From assembly GCA_963835135.1 (NCBI GenBank), contig CAWIEF010000005.1:372001-436000 (forward strand): a DNA stretch of 64,000 nt. Direction: 5' to 3'. This DNA is from JAVVHH01 sp963835135. GTDB taxonomy: Bacteria; Pseudomonadota; Alphaproteobacteria; Acetobacterales; Acetobacteraceae. Positions 51,471-60,851 of this stretch are shown in pieces; within the stretch, counting starts at the first letter, position 1; each line of letters begins with the position of its first letter. Below the pieces are notes generated by a model. The model ran no database searches. It was not told the DNA's origin and saw nothing but the letters and a program-made list of their open reading frames with translations. A program made the position numbers and the translations under genes.

Positions 51471-52859
51471 TCAACCGTTCGCGGACGCCTTGCCCGGGAT
51501 GGCGACGAAGTGGGACTGACCGTCGCGTAAGACCCGGAGTGCGACCGTCTTGCCCTCGCGGCGGACGGCGCGGATGGCCGAGACCGCATCGTCCGGAGAG
51601 GTGACGGCCTTCGTGCCGATACCGACCAGCACGTCGCCCTCCCGTAGACCGGCGATCTGGGCCGGCGAGTTCGGCTGCACGCCGGCGATCACCGCGCCCT
51701 TGGTGCCCTCGGCGAGGTTCAGCTCGCTGCGGGCTTCGGGCGAGAGCGGCGCCAGTGCGACGCCGATCTGCTGCTCCTTGGGTGCAACGTCCTGCTGCGC
51801 CGTCGCACGATCTTCGGGCAGCGCCGCGATGGTGACCGTGACCGGTGTGTCGTGGCCATCGCGCAGGACGTCCAGCTTGGCGCTATCGCCCGGCTTGATG
51901 TCGGCGACGGTGCGGGCAAGGTCACCCGGGTTGGCGATCTTGTGGTCGCCCACGGCCTGGATGACGTCGCCGTCGCGCAGTCCGGCCTTGGCCGCCGGGC
52001 TGTTCGGCTGGACGCTGGCGACGAGCGCGCCGCGGACGGTGCGGTCGAGCCCGAGGCCATTGGCGATGTCGGCGGTCAGCGGCTGCAACTCGACGCCCAT
52101 GTAGCCGCGCGTCACGTGGCCGTCGGCGACAAGTTGGTTGACGACGGTCTTGACCAGGCTGCTAGGGATCGCGAAGCCGATGCCGATGCTGCCGCCGGTC
52201 GGGGAGAGGATCGCGGTGTTAACGCCGATGACCTTGCCGTCCTGGGTGAACAGCGGGCCGCCCGAGTTGCCCTGGTTAATCGCCGCGTCGATCTGCAGGA
52301 ACTGGTCATACGGGCCGGCGCCGATGTCGCGGCCGAGCGCGGAGATGATGCCGGCGGTCGCAGTGCCGCCGAGGCCGAACGGATTTCCGACGGCCACGAC
52401 CCATTCACCAGGCCGGACATGGTCGGAGTCGCCAAGCTTGAGCGCCGCCAGCGGATGATCGGCGCTGACCTTCAGCACGGCAAGGTCCGTGCGCGGATCG
52501 CGGCCGACGAGCTTGGCGGGCAGGTCGGTGCCATCGTCGAGCTTGATGGTGAAGTCGTTGCCGGCCGAGGCGACGTGGTTGTTCGTCACGATCGTGCCAT
52601 CGGAGTTCACGATGAAGCCGGAGCCGCGGGCTTGGCGAGTGCTGCCCTCCTCCTTGACCGTGATGGAGACGACGGCGGGCCGGACTTCGGCGACAAGGTC
52701 GGCAAAGTCAGGGATCGGGTGAGCCGTGCCGGAGGGCTGGATCGTTTGCGGGGCGGCGGTATCCTGCGCATGGCCTCTCGCCACGCCGAGCCCGCCGAGG
52801 GCCGTGCCGGCCAGGAGAGCGGCTGCAAGAGCGAAACGGGTACGATGCTTGGTTTGCAT
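51471..52859 (-). CDS. degP: Do/DegP-type periplasmic serine protease
   Basis: HtrA-family envelope quality-control protease, 462 residues. A signal peptide ends near residue 31 (GHAQ). The triad is His95 (NNHVAS), Asp125 (RTDLAV) and Ser199 (QGNSGG). Two PDZ domains follow (about 250-345 and 375-455). The ATG at 52859 follows TCGAGGTTTCC; the longer frame adds a non-secretory N-terminus. Could equally be named degQ or mucD. Confidence 0.92.
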   Translation of the reverse strand: MQTKHRTRFALAAALLAGTALGGLGVARGHAQDTAAPQTIQPSGTAHPIPDFADLVAEVRPAVVSITVKEEGSTRQARGSGFIVNSDGTIVTNNHVASAGNDFTIKLDDGTDLPAKLVGRDPRTDLAVLKVSADHPLAALKLGDSDHVRPGEWVVAVGNPFGLGGTATAGIISALGRDIGAGPYDQFLQIDAAINQGNSGGPLFTQDGKVIGVNTAILSPTGGSIGIGFAIPSSLVKTVVNQLVADGHVTRGYMGVELQPLTADIANGLGLDRTVRGALVASVQPNSPAAKAGLRDGDVIQAVGDHKIANPGDLARTVADIKPGDSAKLDVLRDGHDTPVTVTIAALPEDRATAQQDVAPKEQQIGVALAPLSPEARSELNLAEGTKGAVIAGVQPNSPAQIAGLREGDVLVGIGTKAVTSPDDAVSAIRAVRREGKTVALRVLRDGQSHFVAIPGKASANG

Positions 52860-52994
52860 GGAAACCTCGATGTTGGAGCCTGAACGGCCCATGGTGGCGC
52901 CGATGGGATGCACATAGGGCAGCCGGTCCTACGAAGTGATGTCCGCGAAATGAAAACGGAGTCATGCGTGCGACCGTGTAAGGTCCACGCTGAG

Positions 52995-53023
52995 TTGACG
53001 GTTTGCGCGCATATGCGCATATC
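52995..53023 (+). promoter_or_regulatory. promoter with palindromic operator candidate upstream of MFS gene
   Basis: TTGACG at 52995-53000, 17 bases, CATATC at 53018-53023. Overlapping palindromes GCGCATATGCGC (53007-53018) and ATATGCGCATAT (53011-53022) cover the spacer and -10, a typical repressor position. The start codon is 28 bases further. Confidence 0.5.
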
Positions 53024-53050
53024 TTGCCCAGCCACCCTGAGGATCGCGCC

Positions 53051-54340
53051 ATGCTCGCCCACCTCGTTGCGCCGCTGCTCGCCCGGCGCGGAATTCACTA
53101 CGGATGGGTGATGGCTGCCGTCACTTTCCTGGTCATGCTGTCGACATCGGCCGCGCTTGGCGTTCCGGGGGTGATGCTGCTGCCGTTGCGCACCGAGTTC
53201 GGCTGGCCGGTGACGGCGATCTCGGGCGCGCTTGCGCTGCGGCTGCTGCTGTTCGGCGGCATGGGGCCGTTCGCGGCGTCCATCCTGCTGCGCTACGGCT
53301 ACCGCGCCACCGTGGTGACGGCGATCGTGCTGATCTGCGCCGGGCTCGGCCTGGCGACGCAGATTCGCGAAACCTGGATGCTGTGGGCGACTTGGGGGCT
53401 GGTGCTCGGACTCGGCTCCGGGCTGACGGCCATGGTGCTCGGGGCCACGGTGTCGAACCGATGGTTCGTCGAGCGGCGTGGCCTGGTCATGGGCATCCTG
53501 GGCGCGAGTTCGGCCACGGGGCAGCTCGCGATCATGCCACTGGCGGCTTATCTGGCCGAACATATCGGCTGGCGGCTCGCGGTTATGCCGGCGATTGCGG
53601 CATGTTCGGTGGCGGGGCTCGTGGCCTTGTTGCTTGGACGCAACGACCCGGCCGAACTCGGCTTGACGCCTTATGGCGGCACCGGCGCGCCGATGCTGGC
53701 CGCCCGGCCGAACGGCAACCCGGTGGCGGCAACCTTCCGCGCCCTGCGCAGTGCGTCGAGGGTGCCGATCTTCTGGATCCTCGCCGGGTCGTTCTTCATC
53801 TGCGGGCTGAGCACGAACGGGCTGATCCAGACCCACTTCATCCCGCTCTGCCACGATTTCGGCTTGGGCGAGGTGCAGGCGGCGTCGGTCCTGGCGATGA
53901 TGGGCGCGTTCGACTTCGTCGGCACCGTTGCATCCGGCTGGCTTTCGGACCGGTATGACAACCGCTGGCTGCTGTTCTGGTATTACGGGCTGCGCGGCCT
54001 GTCGTTGATGGCCCTGCCGTTCACCGACTTCTCGCTCTACGGCCTGTCGCTGTTCGCCGTCTTCTATGGCCTGGACTGGATCGCGACGGTTCCGCCGACG
54101 GTCAAGCTGTCGACCAAGGCGTTCGGCCGCGATCAGGGGCCGATGATCTTCGGCTGGGTGTTCGCCGCCCACCAGATGGGCGCTGCCACCGCGGCGCTGA
54201 TGGCCGGCATCTCGCGCGATGTGCTGTCGAGCTATTTGCCGGCCTTCTATGCGGCGGGGGTCATGTGTCTCGCCGCAGCCATCGCCGTGCTGTTCGCACG
54301 CGTGCGGCAGCCGGCTGCGGCGATGGCGGGGGCCGACTAG
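53051..54340 (+). CDS. MFS transporter
   Basis: Twelve-helix major facilitator, 429 residues, of the oxalate/formate antiporter-like or monocarboxylate-type group. It starts MLAHLVAPLLARRGIHYGWVMAAVTF; the HYGW motif before the first helix is typical. The cytoplasmic loop WLSDRYDNRW corresponds to motif A. The ATG at 53051 has GAGGAT upstream. It converges with the BenE-family gene. Substrate unknown. Confidence 0.85.
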   Translation: MLAHLVAPLLARRGIHYGWVMAAVTFLVMLSTSAALGVPGVMLLPLRTEFGWPVTAISGALALRLLLFGGMGPFAASILLRYGYRATVVTAIVLICAGLGLATQIRETWMLWATWGLVLGLGSGLTAMVLGATVSNRWFVERRGLVMGILGASSATGQLAIMPLAAYLAEHIGWRLAVMPAIAACSVAGLVALLLGRNDPAELGLTPYGGTGAPMLAARPNGNPVAATFRALRSASRVPIFWILAGSFFICGLSTNGLIQTHFIPLCHDFGLGEVQAASVLAMMGAFDFVGTVASGWLSDRYDNRWLLFWYYGLRGLSLMALPFTDFSLYGLSLFAVFYGLDWIATVPPTVKLSTKAFGRDQGPMIFGWVFAAHQMGAATAALMAGISRDVLSSYLPAFYAAGVMCLAAAIAVLFARVRQPAAAMAGAD

Positions 54341-55482
54341 CGACGGGCGAGCCGCTCCAGACCAAGCGCGGCCACGCCGGCGATCAAGCCCCAAAACGCG
54401 CCGCCGACACCCAGCAGGGTCAAGTTGGAGGCGGTGACGATGAAGGCGAGCACGGAGGCGAATCGCTCGGCAGGGCGGTCCATGGCGCTCGCGAGGGCGT
54501 TGGCAAGCGGCCCGAGCAGCGCGATGCCGGCCACGGCGGCGATCACAATCGGCGGCAGCGCGATGATGGCCGCGGTCACGGCGGCGCCGCCGAAGGCCAG
54601 GAGAAGATAGCAAAACCCGTAGATCGGTCCGGACAAATAGCGCTTGGCCGGGTCGGGATGCGTGTCCGGGCCGGTGCAGATGGACGCCGTCACGCTCGAG
54701 AGGTTGACCGAGTAGCCGCCCACCGGCGACAGCAGCAGCGTCAACAAGCCGGTCACGACGAAGCAGGCGCCGACCGGTGGCGAGTAGCCATAGCTTCGCA
54801 ACACGGCGACGCCCGAGATCTGCTGCGTTGCCATGGTGACCAGGAAGAGCGGGATGCCGAGACTGATCAGCGTCGGCAGCGAGAACTCCGGCGCCATCCA
54901 GACGAGATGCGGCAACGCGGCCGACACGCCCGGCATCGCGTAGCCCTCGACCCAAGCCAGCGGCAGCGCCAGGACGATGACGACCAGTGAGGCCGACGAC
55001 GGGTGAAGCAGGCGGGCGAGCAGAAAAATTCCGACCAGCGGGAGCACGAACGCGGGCGCGGTCTGCGCCCCGGCGAACAGGCCGAGCGCGAAGCGGAGCA
55101 GCAGTCCGGCCAGCATGCCGCCCGCGATCGACGCTGGCAGCCGCCCGATCGCTGCACCCAGCACCGGTATGACGCCGGACAGGATGGTCAGCACGGCCGC
55201 GAAGATGAAGGCGGCCACCGCATGGCCCATCGACGTGCCGGACGGCGAGGCGATGATGAGCAGCGCGCCGGCAAGCGACCAGGCCGTCACGATCGGCATG
55301 CGGTAGCGCAGGCTGAGGAACGCACTGCTGGCCGCCATGCCGAGGCAGAGCGCGGCAACCCAGGACGAGGTCTGGGCCGGGGTGGCGCCGAGATGCCGGG
55401 TCGCTTCGACGATGATGGCGAGCGTGCCGCCGAAACCGACGAGGGTCGCGACGAGCGCGGAGGCGATGATCGAGAAGCGCAC
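54337..55482 (-). CDS. BenE family benzoate/H+ symporter
   Basis: Inner-membrane transporter, 381 residues with about 12 hydrophobic segments. Family hallmarks include FGGTLAIIVEATRHLGATPAQTSSW, WSLAGALLI, MATQQISGVAVLRSYGY and GGYSVNLSSVTASICTGPDTHPD. Benzoate is the classic substrate; no benzoate catabolic genes lie nearby. The stop overlaps the end of the MFS gene by 4 bases. Confidence 0.9.
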   Translation of the reverse strand: MRFSIIASALVATLVGFGGTLAIIVEATRHLGATPAQTSSWVAALCLGMAASSAFLSLRYRMPIVTAWSLAGALLIIASPSGTSMGHAVAAFIFAAVLTILSGVIPVLGAAIGRLPASIAGGMLAGLLLRFALGLFAGAQTAPAFVLPLVGIFLLARLLHPSSASLVVIVLALPLAWVEGYAMPGVSAALPHLVWMAPEFSLPTLISLGIPLFLVTMATQQISGVAVLRSYGYSPPVGACFVVTGLLTLLLSPVGGYSVNLSSVTASICTGPDTHPDPAKRYLSGPIYGFCYLLLAFGGAAVTAAIIALPPIVIAAVAGIALLGPLANALASAMDRPAERFASVLAFIVTASNLTLLGVGGAFWGLIAGVAALGLERLARR

Positions 55483-55557
55483 GGTTCGGGTCTCCTCGGG
55501 ACATTGTGACGAGGGCGCGATTGACCGTCACCCCACGGCCGTGCAGTGCAGGCTCCC

Positions 55558-57399
55558 ATGCCCATCCGGCGCGCCCTTCACCGCTTCGAGACCCTCATCG
55601 CGCCCACCGGGCCGGTTCCGGCTGCCACGCCGCCCGACGAGACCGTCGCGTTCTTCTGGTATTTCGCCCGGCAGGCGCGGGGCGTGCTGGCGGCGCTGAT
55701 GGTGGCCGGGCTGTTCACGGCCGGGTTCGACCTGCTGATCCCAGTCTGCATCGGGCGGATCGCCGGGCTGGTGGCGCATCACTCGCGCGAGACGCTGCTC
55801 CGAGACGAGGGCGGACAGTTGGTGGCCATGGGGGCGCTGATCCTGCTCGCGCGTCCGGCCGCGCTGTGGAGCGAGTTCCTGCTCACCAACCAGGCGATCA
55901 ACCCGTCATTCGCGAACCGCGTGCGATGGCAGAGCCACTTCCACGTTATCCGGCAGAGCTGGACGTTCTTCCAGAACGATTTTGCCGGACGGATCGCCAA
56001 TCGGGTCATCCAAACCGGGCCGGCGCTGCGCGACGTGCTGGTCGTCGGCGTGGATGCGGTCTGGTACATCGTGCTCTACGGCGGCAGTTCGATCCTGCTG
56101 CTGGGCGCGGTGGATTGGCGGCTCGCGGTGCCGATTGCGGCGTGGTTCATGCTGTATGCGGTGCTGCTCTGGGTGATGGTGCCGCGGCTACGGGCCCGCT
56201 CGCGCGCCAACAGCGAGGCGCGATCGCTGCTCACCGGGCGAGTGGTCGACAGCTACACCAACATCCTCACCGTCAAGCTGTTCGCGCGGGCGCAGGAGGA
56301 AGACGAGTTCGTGCGCGACGCGATCGAGGCGCACACGGAGGCGTTCCAGGCGCAGACCCGGGCGATCACCGTCATGACCGGCGGGCTGGCGCTGATCAAC
56401 GCCGCGCTGCTGGCCGCGACGGCCGCCGTGGCGATCGGGCTGTGGCAGCAGGGCGAGATCGAGGTGGCCGTGGTGGCGACCGCGCTGCCGCTGGCGTTCC
56501 AGATCACCAACATGGCCGGTTGGGTGGCGCGCAGCATCACCGGAATCTTCGAAAATTTGGGCCAGGTGCAGGACGGCATGCGCAGCATCGCAGTGCCGCA
56601 GCAGATGCCGGACGCGCCGGAGGCGCGGCCCTTGCTGCTGACCGGCGGCAGCATCGAGTTCCAGCGCGTGGGCTTCGGCTACGGGACGGAGCGGGGCGTG
56701 CTGCACGGGATCGACCTCGACATCCGGCCCGGCGAGCGCATCGGCCTGGTTGGCCGCTCCGGCGCCGGTAAATCGACGCTGGTGAACCTGCTGCTCGGCT
56801 TTCACCGGCCGGCCACGGGACGGATCGTGATCGACGGGCAGGATATCGCGGGCGTGACGCAGGAGAGCCTGCGGGCGCAGATCGCGATGGTGACGCAGGA
56901 TACGTCGCTGCTGCATCGCTCGATCCGCGACAACATCCGCTACGGCCGGCCGGGTGCGTCGGACGCCGCGGTCGAGGCCGCGGCCCGGCGGGCCGAGGCG
57001 CACGACTTCATCCTCGAGCTCGAAGATTGGAACGGGCGGACGGGCTACGACGCCCATGTCGGCGAGCGCGGGGTCAAGCTGTCGGGCGGCCAACGGCAGC
57101 GGATCGCGATCGCGCGGGTGATCCTGAAGGACGCGCCGATCCTAGTGCTGGACGAAGCGACGTCGGCGCTCGACAGCGAGGTGGAGGCGACCATCCAGGG
57201 GCAACTCGACGTGCTGATGGAGGGTCGGACGGTGATCGCGATTGCGCACCGGCTGTCCACGATCGCGCAGATGGATCGGCTGGTCATGCTGGAAGCGGGC
57301 CGGGTCGTGGAGCAGGGGACGCACCGGGCGCTACTCGCGGCAGGGGGCGCCTATGCCCGGGCGTGGGAGCGGCAATCGGGCGGCTTCATCGCGAGCTGA
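55558..57399 (+). CDS. ABC transporter, fused permease and ATPase (exporter type)
   Basis: Homodimeric type IV exporter half-transporter, 613 residues. Six membrane helices (about 35-330) precede the ATPase: Walker A GRSGAGKST, Q-loop MVTQDTS, signature LSGGQRQR, Walker B ILVLDEATSALD and switch His IAHRLST. The ATG at 55558 is preferred to an in-frame GTG at 55546. Substrate unknown (lipid, drug or peptide). Confidence 0.92.
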   Translation: MPIRRALHRFETLIAPTGPVPAATPPDETVAFFWYFARQARGVLAALMVAGLFTAGFDLLIPVCIGRIAGLVAHHSRETLLRDEGGQLVAMGALILLARPAALWSEFLLTNQAINPSFANRVRWQSHFHVIRQSWTFFQNDFAGRIANRVIQTGPALRDVLVVGVDAVWYIVLYGGSSILLLGAVDWRLAVPIAAWFMLYAVLLWVMVPRLRARSRANSEARSLLTGRVVDSYTNILTVKLFARAQEEDEFVRDAIEAHTEAFQAQTRAITVMTGGLALINAALLAATAAVAIGLWQQGEIEVAVVATALPLAFQITNMAGWVARSITGIFENLGQVQDGMRSIAVPQQMPDAPEARPLLLTGGSIEFQRVGFGYGTERGVLHGIDLDIRPGERIGLVGRSGAGKSTLVNLLLGFHRPATGRIVIDGQDIAGVTQESLRAQIAMVTQDTSLLHRSIRDNIRYGRPGASDAAVEAAARRAEAHDFILELEDWNGRTGYDAHVGERGVKLSGGQRQRIAIARVILKDAPILVLDEATSALDSEVEATIQGQLDVLMEGRTVIAIAHRLSTIAQMDRLVMLEAGRVVEQGTHRALLAAGGAYARAWERQSGGFIAS

Positions 57400-57468
57400 C
57401 GGATTGGCGAGCAAGGAGCGGAGAGCAAGCCGGGCCGCATCGCCGTACATGGGCGTCGGAGGTGTCCA

Positions 57469-57954
57469 ATGACCCAGTTCCACTGCGTGCCGATCAACAC
57501 TGAAACCGCCGAGCGGTTCCGGCGCACCGGCCTCGACGACAACGGCAATCGGCTCCGGCGCATGGTCGCGACGGCGGATGGCGGGTATCCCTGCCGGCAT
57601 TGCCTTGAGATGGGCGAGCCCGGTGAGACGATGCTGCTCGGCTCCTACAACCTGCCTCGGCCGCGCGGCATCTACTGGACCCCGAGCCCGATCTTCATCC
57701 ACGAGCGGGACTGTGCGCGGTCCGAGGCGAGTGACGTGGTGGCACCGGTCGTTCGCGCCAATCCGCTCGTTTCCGTCCGCGCCTATGACGCAGCCGATCA
57801 GTGCATCTACGACCTCGGCCACGTCGGCGCCGGCGCCGAGATCGATGCGCCGCTCGACCGCGCGCTGCGCGATCCGAGGACGGCGTTCGTGAACATCCAC
57901 ACCGCCCGGCCCGGCTGCCTGCTCACGATGGTGCAGGCCCGCCGGGCCGCGTGA
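57469..57954 (+). CDS. DUF1203 domain-containing protein
   Basis: A 161-residue protein of unknown function matching DUF1203 in layout: YPCRHCLE with two Cys near residues 42-45, GETMLLGSYNLPRP, SPIFIHERDC and a C-terminal VNIHTARPGCLLTMV. The conserved Cys and His suggest metal or heme binding, which is inference. The ATG has GGAGGT upstream. Confidence 0.8.
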   Translation: MTQFHCVPINTETAERFRRTGLDDNGNRLRRMVATADGGYPCRHCLEMGEPGETMLLGSYNLPRPRGIYWTPSPIFIHERDCARSEASDVVAPVVRANPLVSVRAYDAADQCIYDLGHVGAGAEIDAPLDRALRDPRTAFVNIHTARPGCLLTMVQARRAA

Positions 57955-57955
57955 T

Positions 57956-59104
57956 CTACCTTGCGGGTCCGCGCATCGAAGCGGGCTGGCCTGGCAACGT
58001 GATCGGCAGCCCGTGTGGCTGGAGGGTGTTGCGGACGATGCTGAACACCTGGAGCGACTTGTCGCTGTAGTTGCCGATGTAGACGTAGCGGCTGTCGCGG
58101 CTGAACGCGACACCTTCGGGCAGGGCGCCGAGCGGCTTGCGATCCCTGGCGGTCAGCGTTCCGTCCGGCGCGATGCTCGCCAGAACGGCCTGGCCTTGGC
58201 GGCCGTAAAAATAGTCCGCTCTCTTTGCGCCAGTGCCGAGGAGCAGTGGCGTGACCAGGTATTTGCCGTCCGACGAGATGGCCATGCCCTCGGGTCCGGC
58301 GCCGACCGTCGTGAGGGCGGTCACGTGAGGATGCGGGCCGGTGATGGCGATGGTGGTCAGCGGGTCGGCGTTGTCCCTGCCGCCGCCGGTGCTGCCGACG
58401 ATGGCAAACTTCCCATCCGGCGTGATGTCGATGTTGTACGGGTTGGCGCCGACCGGGATATCGGCGGCTTTGTCGTAGGTGACCGTCTGGCCATCGATGG
58501 CAAGCACCGCGACCTTGCTGGCGAGGTTCATGACGGCAAGCGCGCGCTTGCCGTCGGGGGCGATCGCGACCGCCGCGGCCTCTTGCCCCAGATCGACGTC
58601 GGCCACATGCTTGACCGTGGTGCCGTCGATGGACAGCACGGACAGGCTCTTGCCGGCGCGGTTGGCGATGAGCGCGAGCTTGCCGTCATGGCTGATCGCA
58701 AGCCCGGAGGGCTGCTTTCCGACGGTGACGGTATCGATCAGCGCCGGCGGCTTGGCGTCGAGGTCGACGACGAACAGCTTATCGTCGGGCGCGACCTTCC
58801 AAGCACTGCCGTCGGCGGTGTGGACGACCGAGTTGGCGAGCAGGCCGAGGCGGCCATTCGGCGTGATCTGCAGGTTGGTCGGCGGACCCAGCAGCGAGTT
58901 CGTGAGGTCCAGGCTGGCACGGATTTTCGGCAGCCCGGGGTTGCTGACGTCCAGGATGAGCAGTTTGTCGGTGCCGGGCTGGACGTTGGTCTGGCCCTGG
59001 TCCGTATAAACGATCTTGCTGTCGAGGCCGACTAGGATGTCGTTGGTGCCGGCGAGCGCCGGGGCGGCCGAGGCGAGCACAGCCGCGAGCACAACGAACT
59101 TCAT
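57956..59104 (-). CDS. YncE-like periplasmic beta-propeller protein
   Basis: Secreted protein, 382 residues, with a signal peptide (MKFVVLAAVLASAAPALA) and about seven repeats of roughly 40-50 residues carrying the YVTN-type pattern (LAISHDGKLALIANR, VAIAPDGKRALAVMN, IDITPDGKFAIVGST, GVAFSRDSRYVYIGN). These fold as a beta-propeller. The function is unknown; relatives bind DNA or cofactors or act as scaffolds. Its ribosome binding site lies in a predicted hairpin. Confidence 0.85.
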   Translation of the reverse strand: MKFVVLAAVLASAAPALAGTNDILVGLDSKIVYTDQGQTNVQPGTDKLLILDVSNPGLPKIRASLDLTNSLLGPPTNLQITPNGRLGLLANSVVHTADGSAWKVAPDDKLFVVDLDAKPPALIDTVTVGKQPSGLAISHDGKLALIANRAGKSLSVLSIDGTTVKHVADVDLGQEAAAVAIAPDGKRALAVMNLASKVAVLAIDGQTVTYDKAADIPVGANPYNIDITPDGKFAIVGSTGGGRDNADPLTTIAITGPHPHVTALTTVGAGPEGMAISSDGKYLVTPLLLGTGAKRADYFYGRQGQAVLASIAPDGTLTARDRKPLGALPEGVAFSRDSRYVYIGNYSDKSLQVFSIVRNTLQPHGLPITLPGQPASMRGPAR

Positions 59105-59106
59105 AA

Positions 59107-59129
59107 CGTTTCCCCCTTTTTGGGAAACG
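59107..59129 (-). promoter_or_regulatory. hairpin enclosing the ribosome binding site of the beta-propeller gene
   Basis: CGTTTCCC, 7-base loop, GGGAAACG: a perfect 8-bp inverted repeat ending two bases before the ATG. On the minus strand the purine-rich GGGGGAAA forms part of loop and stem, so pairing would hide it. Confidence 0.5.
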
Positions 59130-59162
59130 CTAGTGGGTCGGGATTGGCGCCGCAAGCCGCCC

Positions 59163-59198
59163 CGTCACCCGCCCCGTCGCGCGGGCGCGTCGGTGACG
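59163..59198 (-). terminator. hairpin downstream of hpnH
   Basis: CGTCACC ... GGTGACG (7 bp) with an inner CGCCC/GGGCG stem, 16 bases beyond the hpnH stop. No T-tract, so rho-independent function is uncertain. Confidence 0.45.
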
Positions 59199-59214
59199 AC
59201 GTGGGTGTCGCGGA

Positions 59215-60360
59215 TCAGTCCGCCGCGTCCGCCACCTGGTCGGCGGGCTTCTTGTGGCGGAGCTCGGCCATTTTGTTCTGCACGTGACGGCTGAACACAT
59301 ATTCGGCCGGGCGCTGCTGCGTCATGTCGATCTCGGGCGCCATCGGGCCATCGAGCTTCGGGCCGCGCAAGGCGACGCGCATGGTCTTCAGCGGAGAGGC
59401 GACGGCATCCATCACCGCGGTGCTCTCGTAACCGGAATGTACCATGCAGTCGGCGCATTTTTCGTACGCCCCGGTGCCGTAATTGTCCCACTCGGTGCTG
59501 TCCATCAGCTCCGCGAACGTCTTGGCATAGCCCTCGCCCAGCAGGTAGCACGGTCGCTGCCAGCCGAACACGTTGCGCGTCGGCTTGCCCCATGGCGTGC
59601 AGCGGTAATCCTCGTTGCCGGCCAGGAAGTTCATGAACAGCGGCGACTGGGTGAACTTCCAGCCCTTGCCCTCGCCATGCTTGAGGATGTCGCGGAAGAG
59701 TTGCTTGGTCTTCTGCCGGGTCAGGAAGTGAGCCTGGTCGGGTGCTCGCTCATAAGCGTAGCCCGGCGACGTCATGATGCCGTCCACGCCCATCGCCATG
59801 ACGCTGTCGAAGAACTTGGCCACGCGCTCCGGCTGCGCGCCGTCGAACAGCGTGCAGTTGATGCTGAGGCGGAAGCCGCGCTCCTTGGCCTTCTTGATGG
59901 CGGCGATGGCGCGGTCGTAAGTACCTTCTTGGCTGACCGCCTTGTCGTGCATCTCGCGGTCGCCATCGAGATGGATGTCCCAACTGAAATAGGGGTTGGG
60001 CTTGTACTGATCCATTTTCTTTTCGAGCAGAAGCGCGTTCGTGCACAGGTAGACGAACTTCTTGCGCGCCAGGATGCCTTCGACAATCTGCGGCATCTCT
60101 CGATGCAGCAGTGGCTCGCCGCCGGCGATCGCCACCACCGGCGCGCCGCATTCGTCGACCGCGCCGAGGGCATCGGCGACGGACAGCCGCTGGTTGAGGA
60201 TCTCGGCTGGGTAATCGATCTTGCCGCAGCCCGAGCAAGCCAGGTTGCAGCGGAACAGCGGCTCGAGCATCAGGACGAGCGGATAGCGCTTACGCTTGGC
60301 GAGATGCTGCCGAACGACATAGGCGCCGACTTTGACGACCTGTCTGAGAGGGACGGACAT
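59215..60360 (-). CDS. hpnH: adenosyl-hopene transferase HpnH (radical SAM)
   Basis: Radical-SAM enzyme that links adenosine to diploptene to form adenosylhopane, the entry to extended hopanoids; 381 residues. The 4Fe-4S motif is Cys38-x3-Cys42-x2-Cys45 in FRCNLACSGCGK. Further family stretches include GGEPLLHREM, WDIHLDGDREMHD and the C-terminal YEKCADCMVHSGYE. It lies downstream of the ispH-like ORF and opposite dxs-hpnM-hpnI. Confidence 0.95.
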   Translation of the reverse strand: MSVPLRQVVKVGAYVVRQHLAKRKRYPLVLMLEPLFRCNLACSGCGKIDYPAEILNQRLSVADALGAVDECGAPVVAIAGGEPLLHREMPQIVEGILARKKFVYLCTNALLLEKKMDQYKPNPYFSWDIHLDGDREMHDKAVSQEGTYDRAIAAIKKAKERGFRLSINCTLFDGAQPERVAKFFDSVMAMGVDGIMTSPGYAYERAPDQAHFLTRQKTKQLFRDILKHGEGKGWKFTQSPLFMNFLAGNEDYRCTPWGKPTRNVFGWQRPCYLLGEGYAKTFAELMDSTEWDNYGTGAYEKCADCMVHSGYESTAVMDAVASPLKTMRVALRGPKLDGPMAPEIDMTQQRPAEYVFSRHVQNKMAELRHKKPADQVADAAD

Positions 60361-60383
60361 GAGGCTGTTTTCCCTCGACCGAG

Positions 60384-60851
60384 CTAGTGGACTTCGGCCG
60401 GAAACTTGAATTTCACGTCTTCGGCAACACCGGCCAGAATCGGTCCGATGGTGTCACGTAACCGGCGTAGACCCGAGATCACACCCTGGACCGACGTCTT
60501 AAATGCACCCGCCCTCGCGGTGAGACCAACCCGACCCACGCCGTCGAACCATGACACGACGAGACCCAGCGCGTCGCGGTTCCGGATGCTTGGCGCTTTC
60601 GACCCTACCACAAGGACGAGGTCAACGATCTTTGCAAGGTCTTGAACGGATTGCTGACGATTTTGCCTCGCATAGCAGATATCGCGAAGGTTGGGTTCGG
60701 AGGCTCCGCGCGCGTGTTCGACAGGGTCGTCGACGGAGATCGGAAACCCGCATTCGAGCAATGCGCGCTCGACGACGTCGAAGCGCTCACGCGGTTGGGC
60801 CAGCACACCCTGAATCGTCCGACTCCTCATATTCAGTAAAACATATCGCAT
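60384..60851 (-). pseudogene. decayed, internally deleted ispH-like ORF
   Basis: A 155-residue intact frame resembling 4-hydroxy-3-methylbut-2-enyl diphosphate reductase (normally about 310 residues) with the middle missing. The start RYVLLNMRS...QGV...VVERALLECG matches the IspH N-terminus, but the Fe-S Cys of the usual GFCAGV is Ile. The next part joins directly to ISVDDP and RDICYARQNRQQSV, the region around the third Fe-S Cys. SSNSNR, the substrate-binding motif, has become APSIRNR. The end matches the IspH C-terminus (GLTARAG...FKFPAEV). The second Cys and the central domain are gone. It lies 23 bases upstream of hpnH, the position an intact ispH occupies in some hopanoid loci. Could be a repurposed protein rather than a dead gene. 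Confidence 0.72.

Noticed and set aside
52607..55531. Very long open frame on the minus strand spanning the protease, MFS and BenE genes
   Set aside because: It is Arg/His/Gln-rich, has no family motifs and lies over strongly supported genes; long antisense frames are expected at this GC content.
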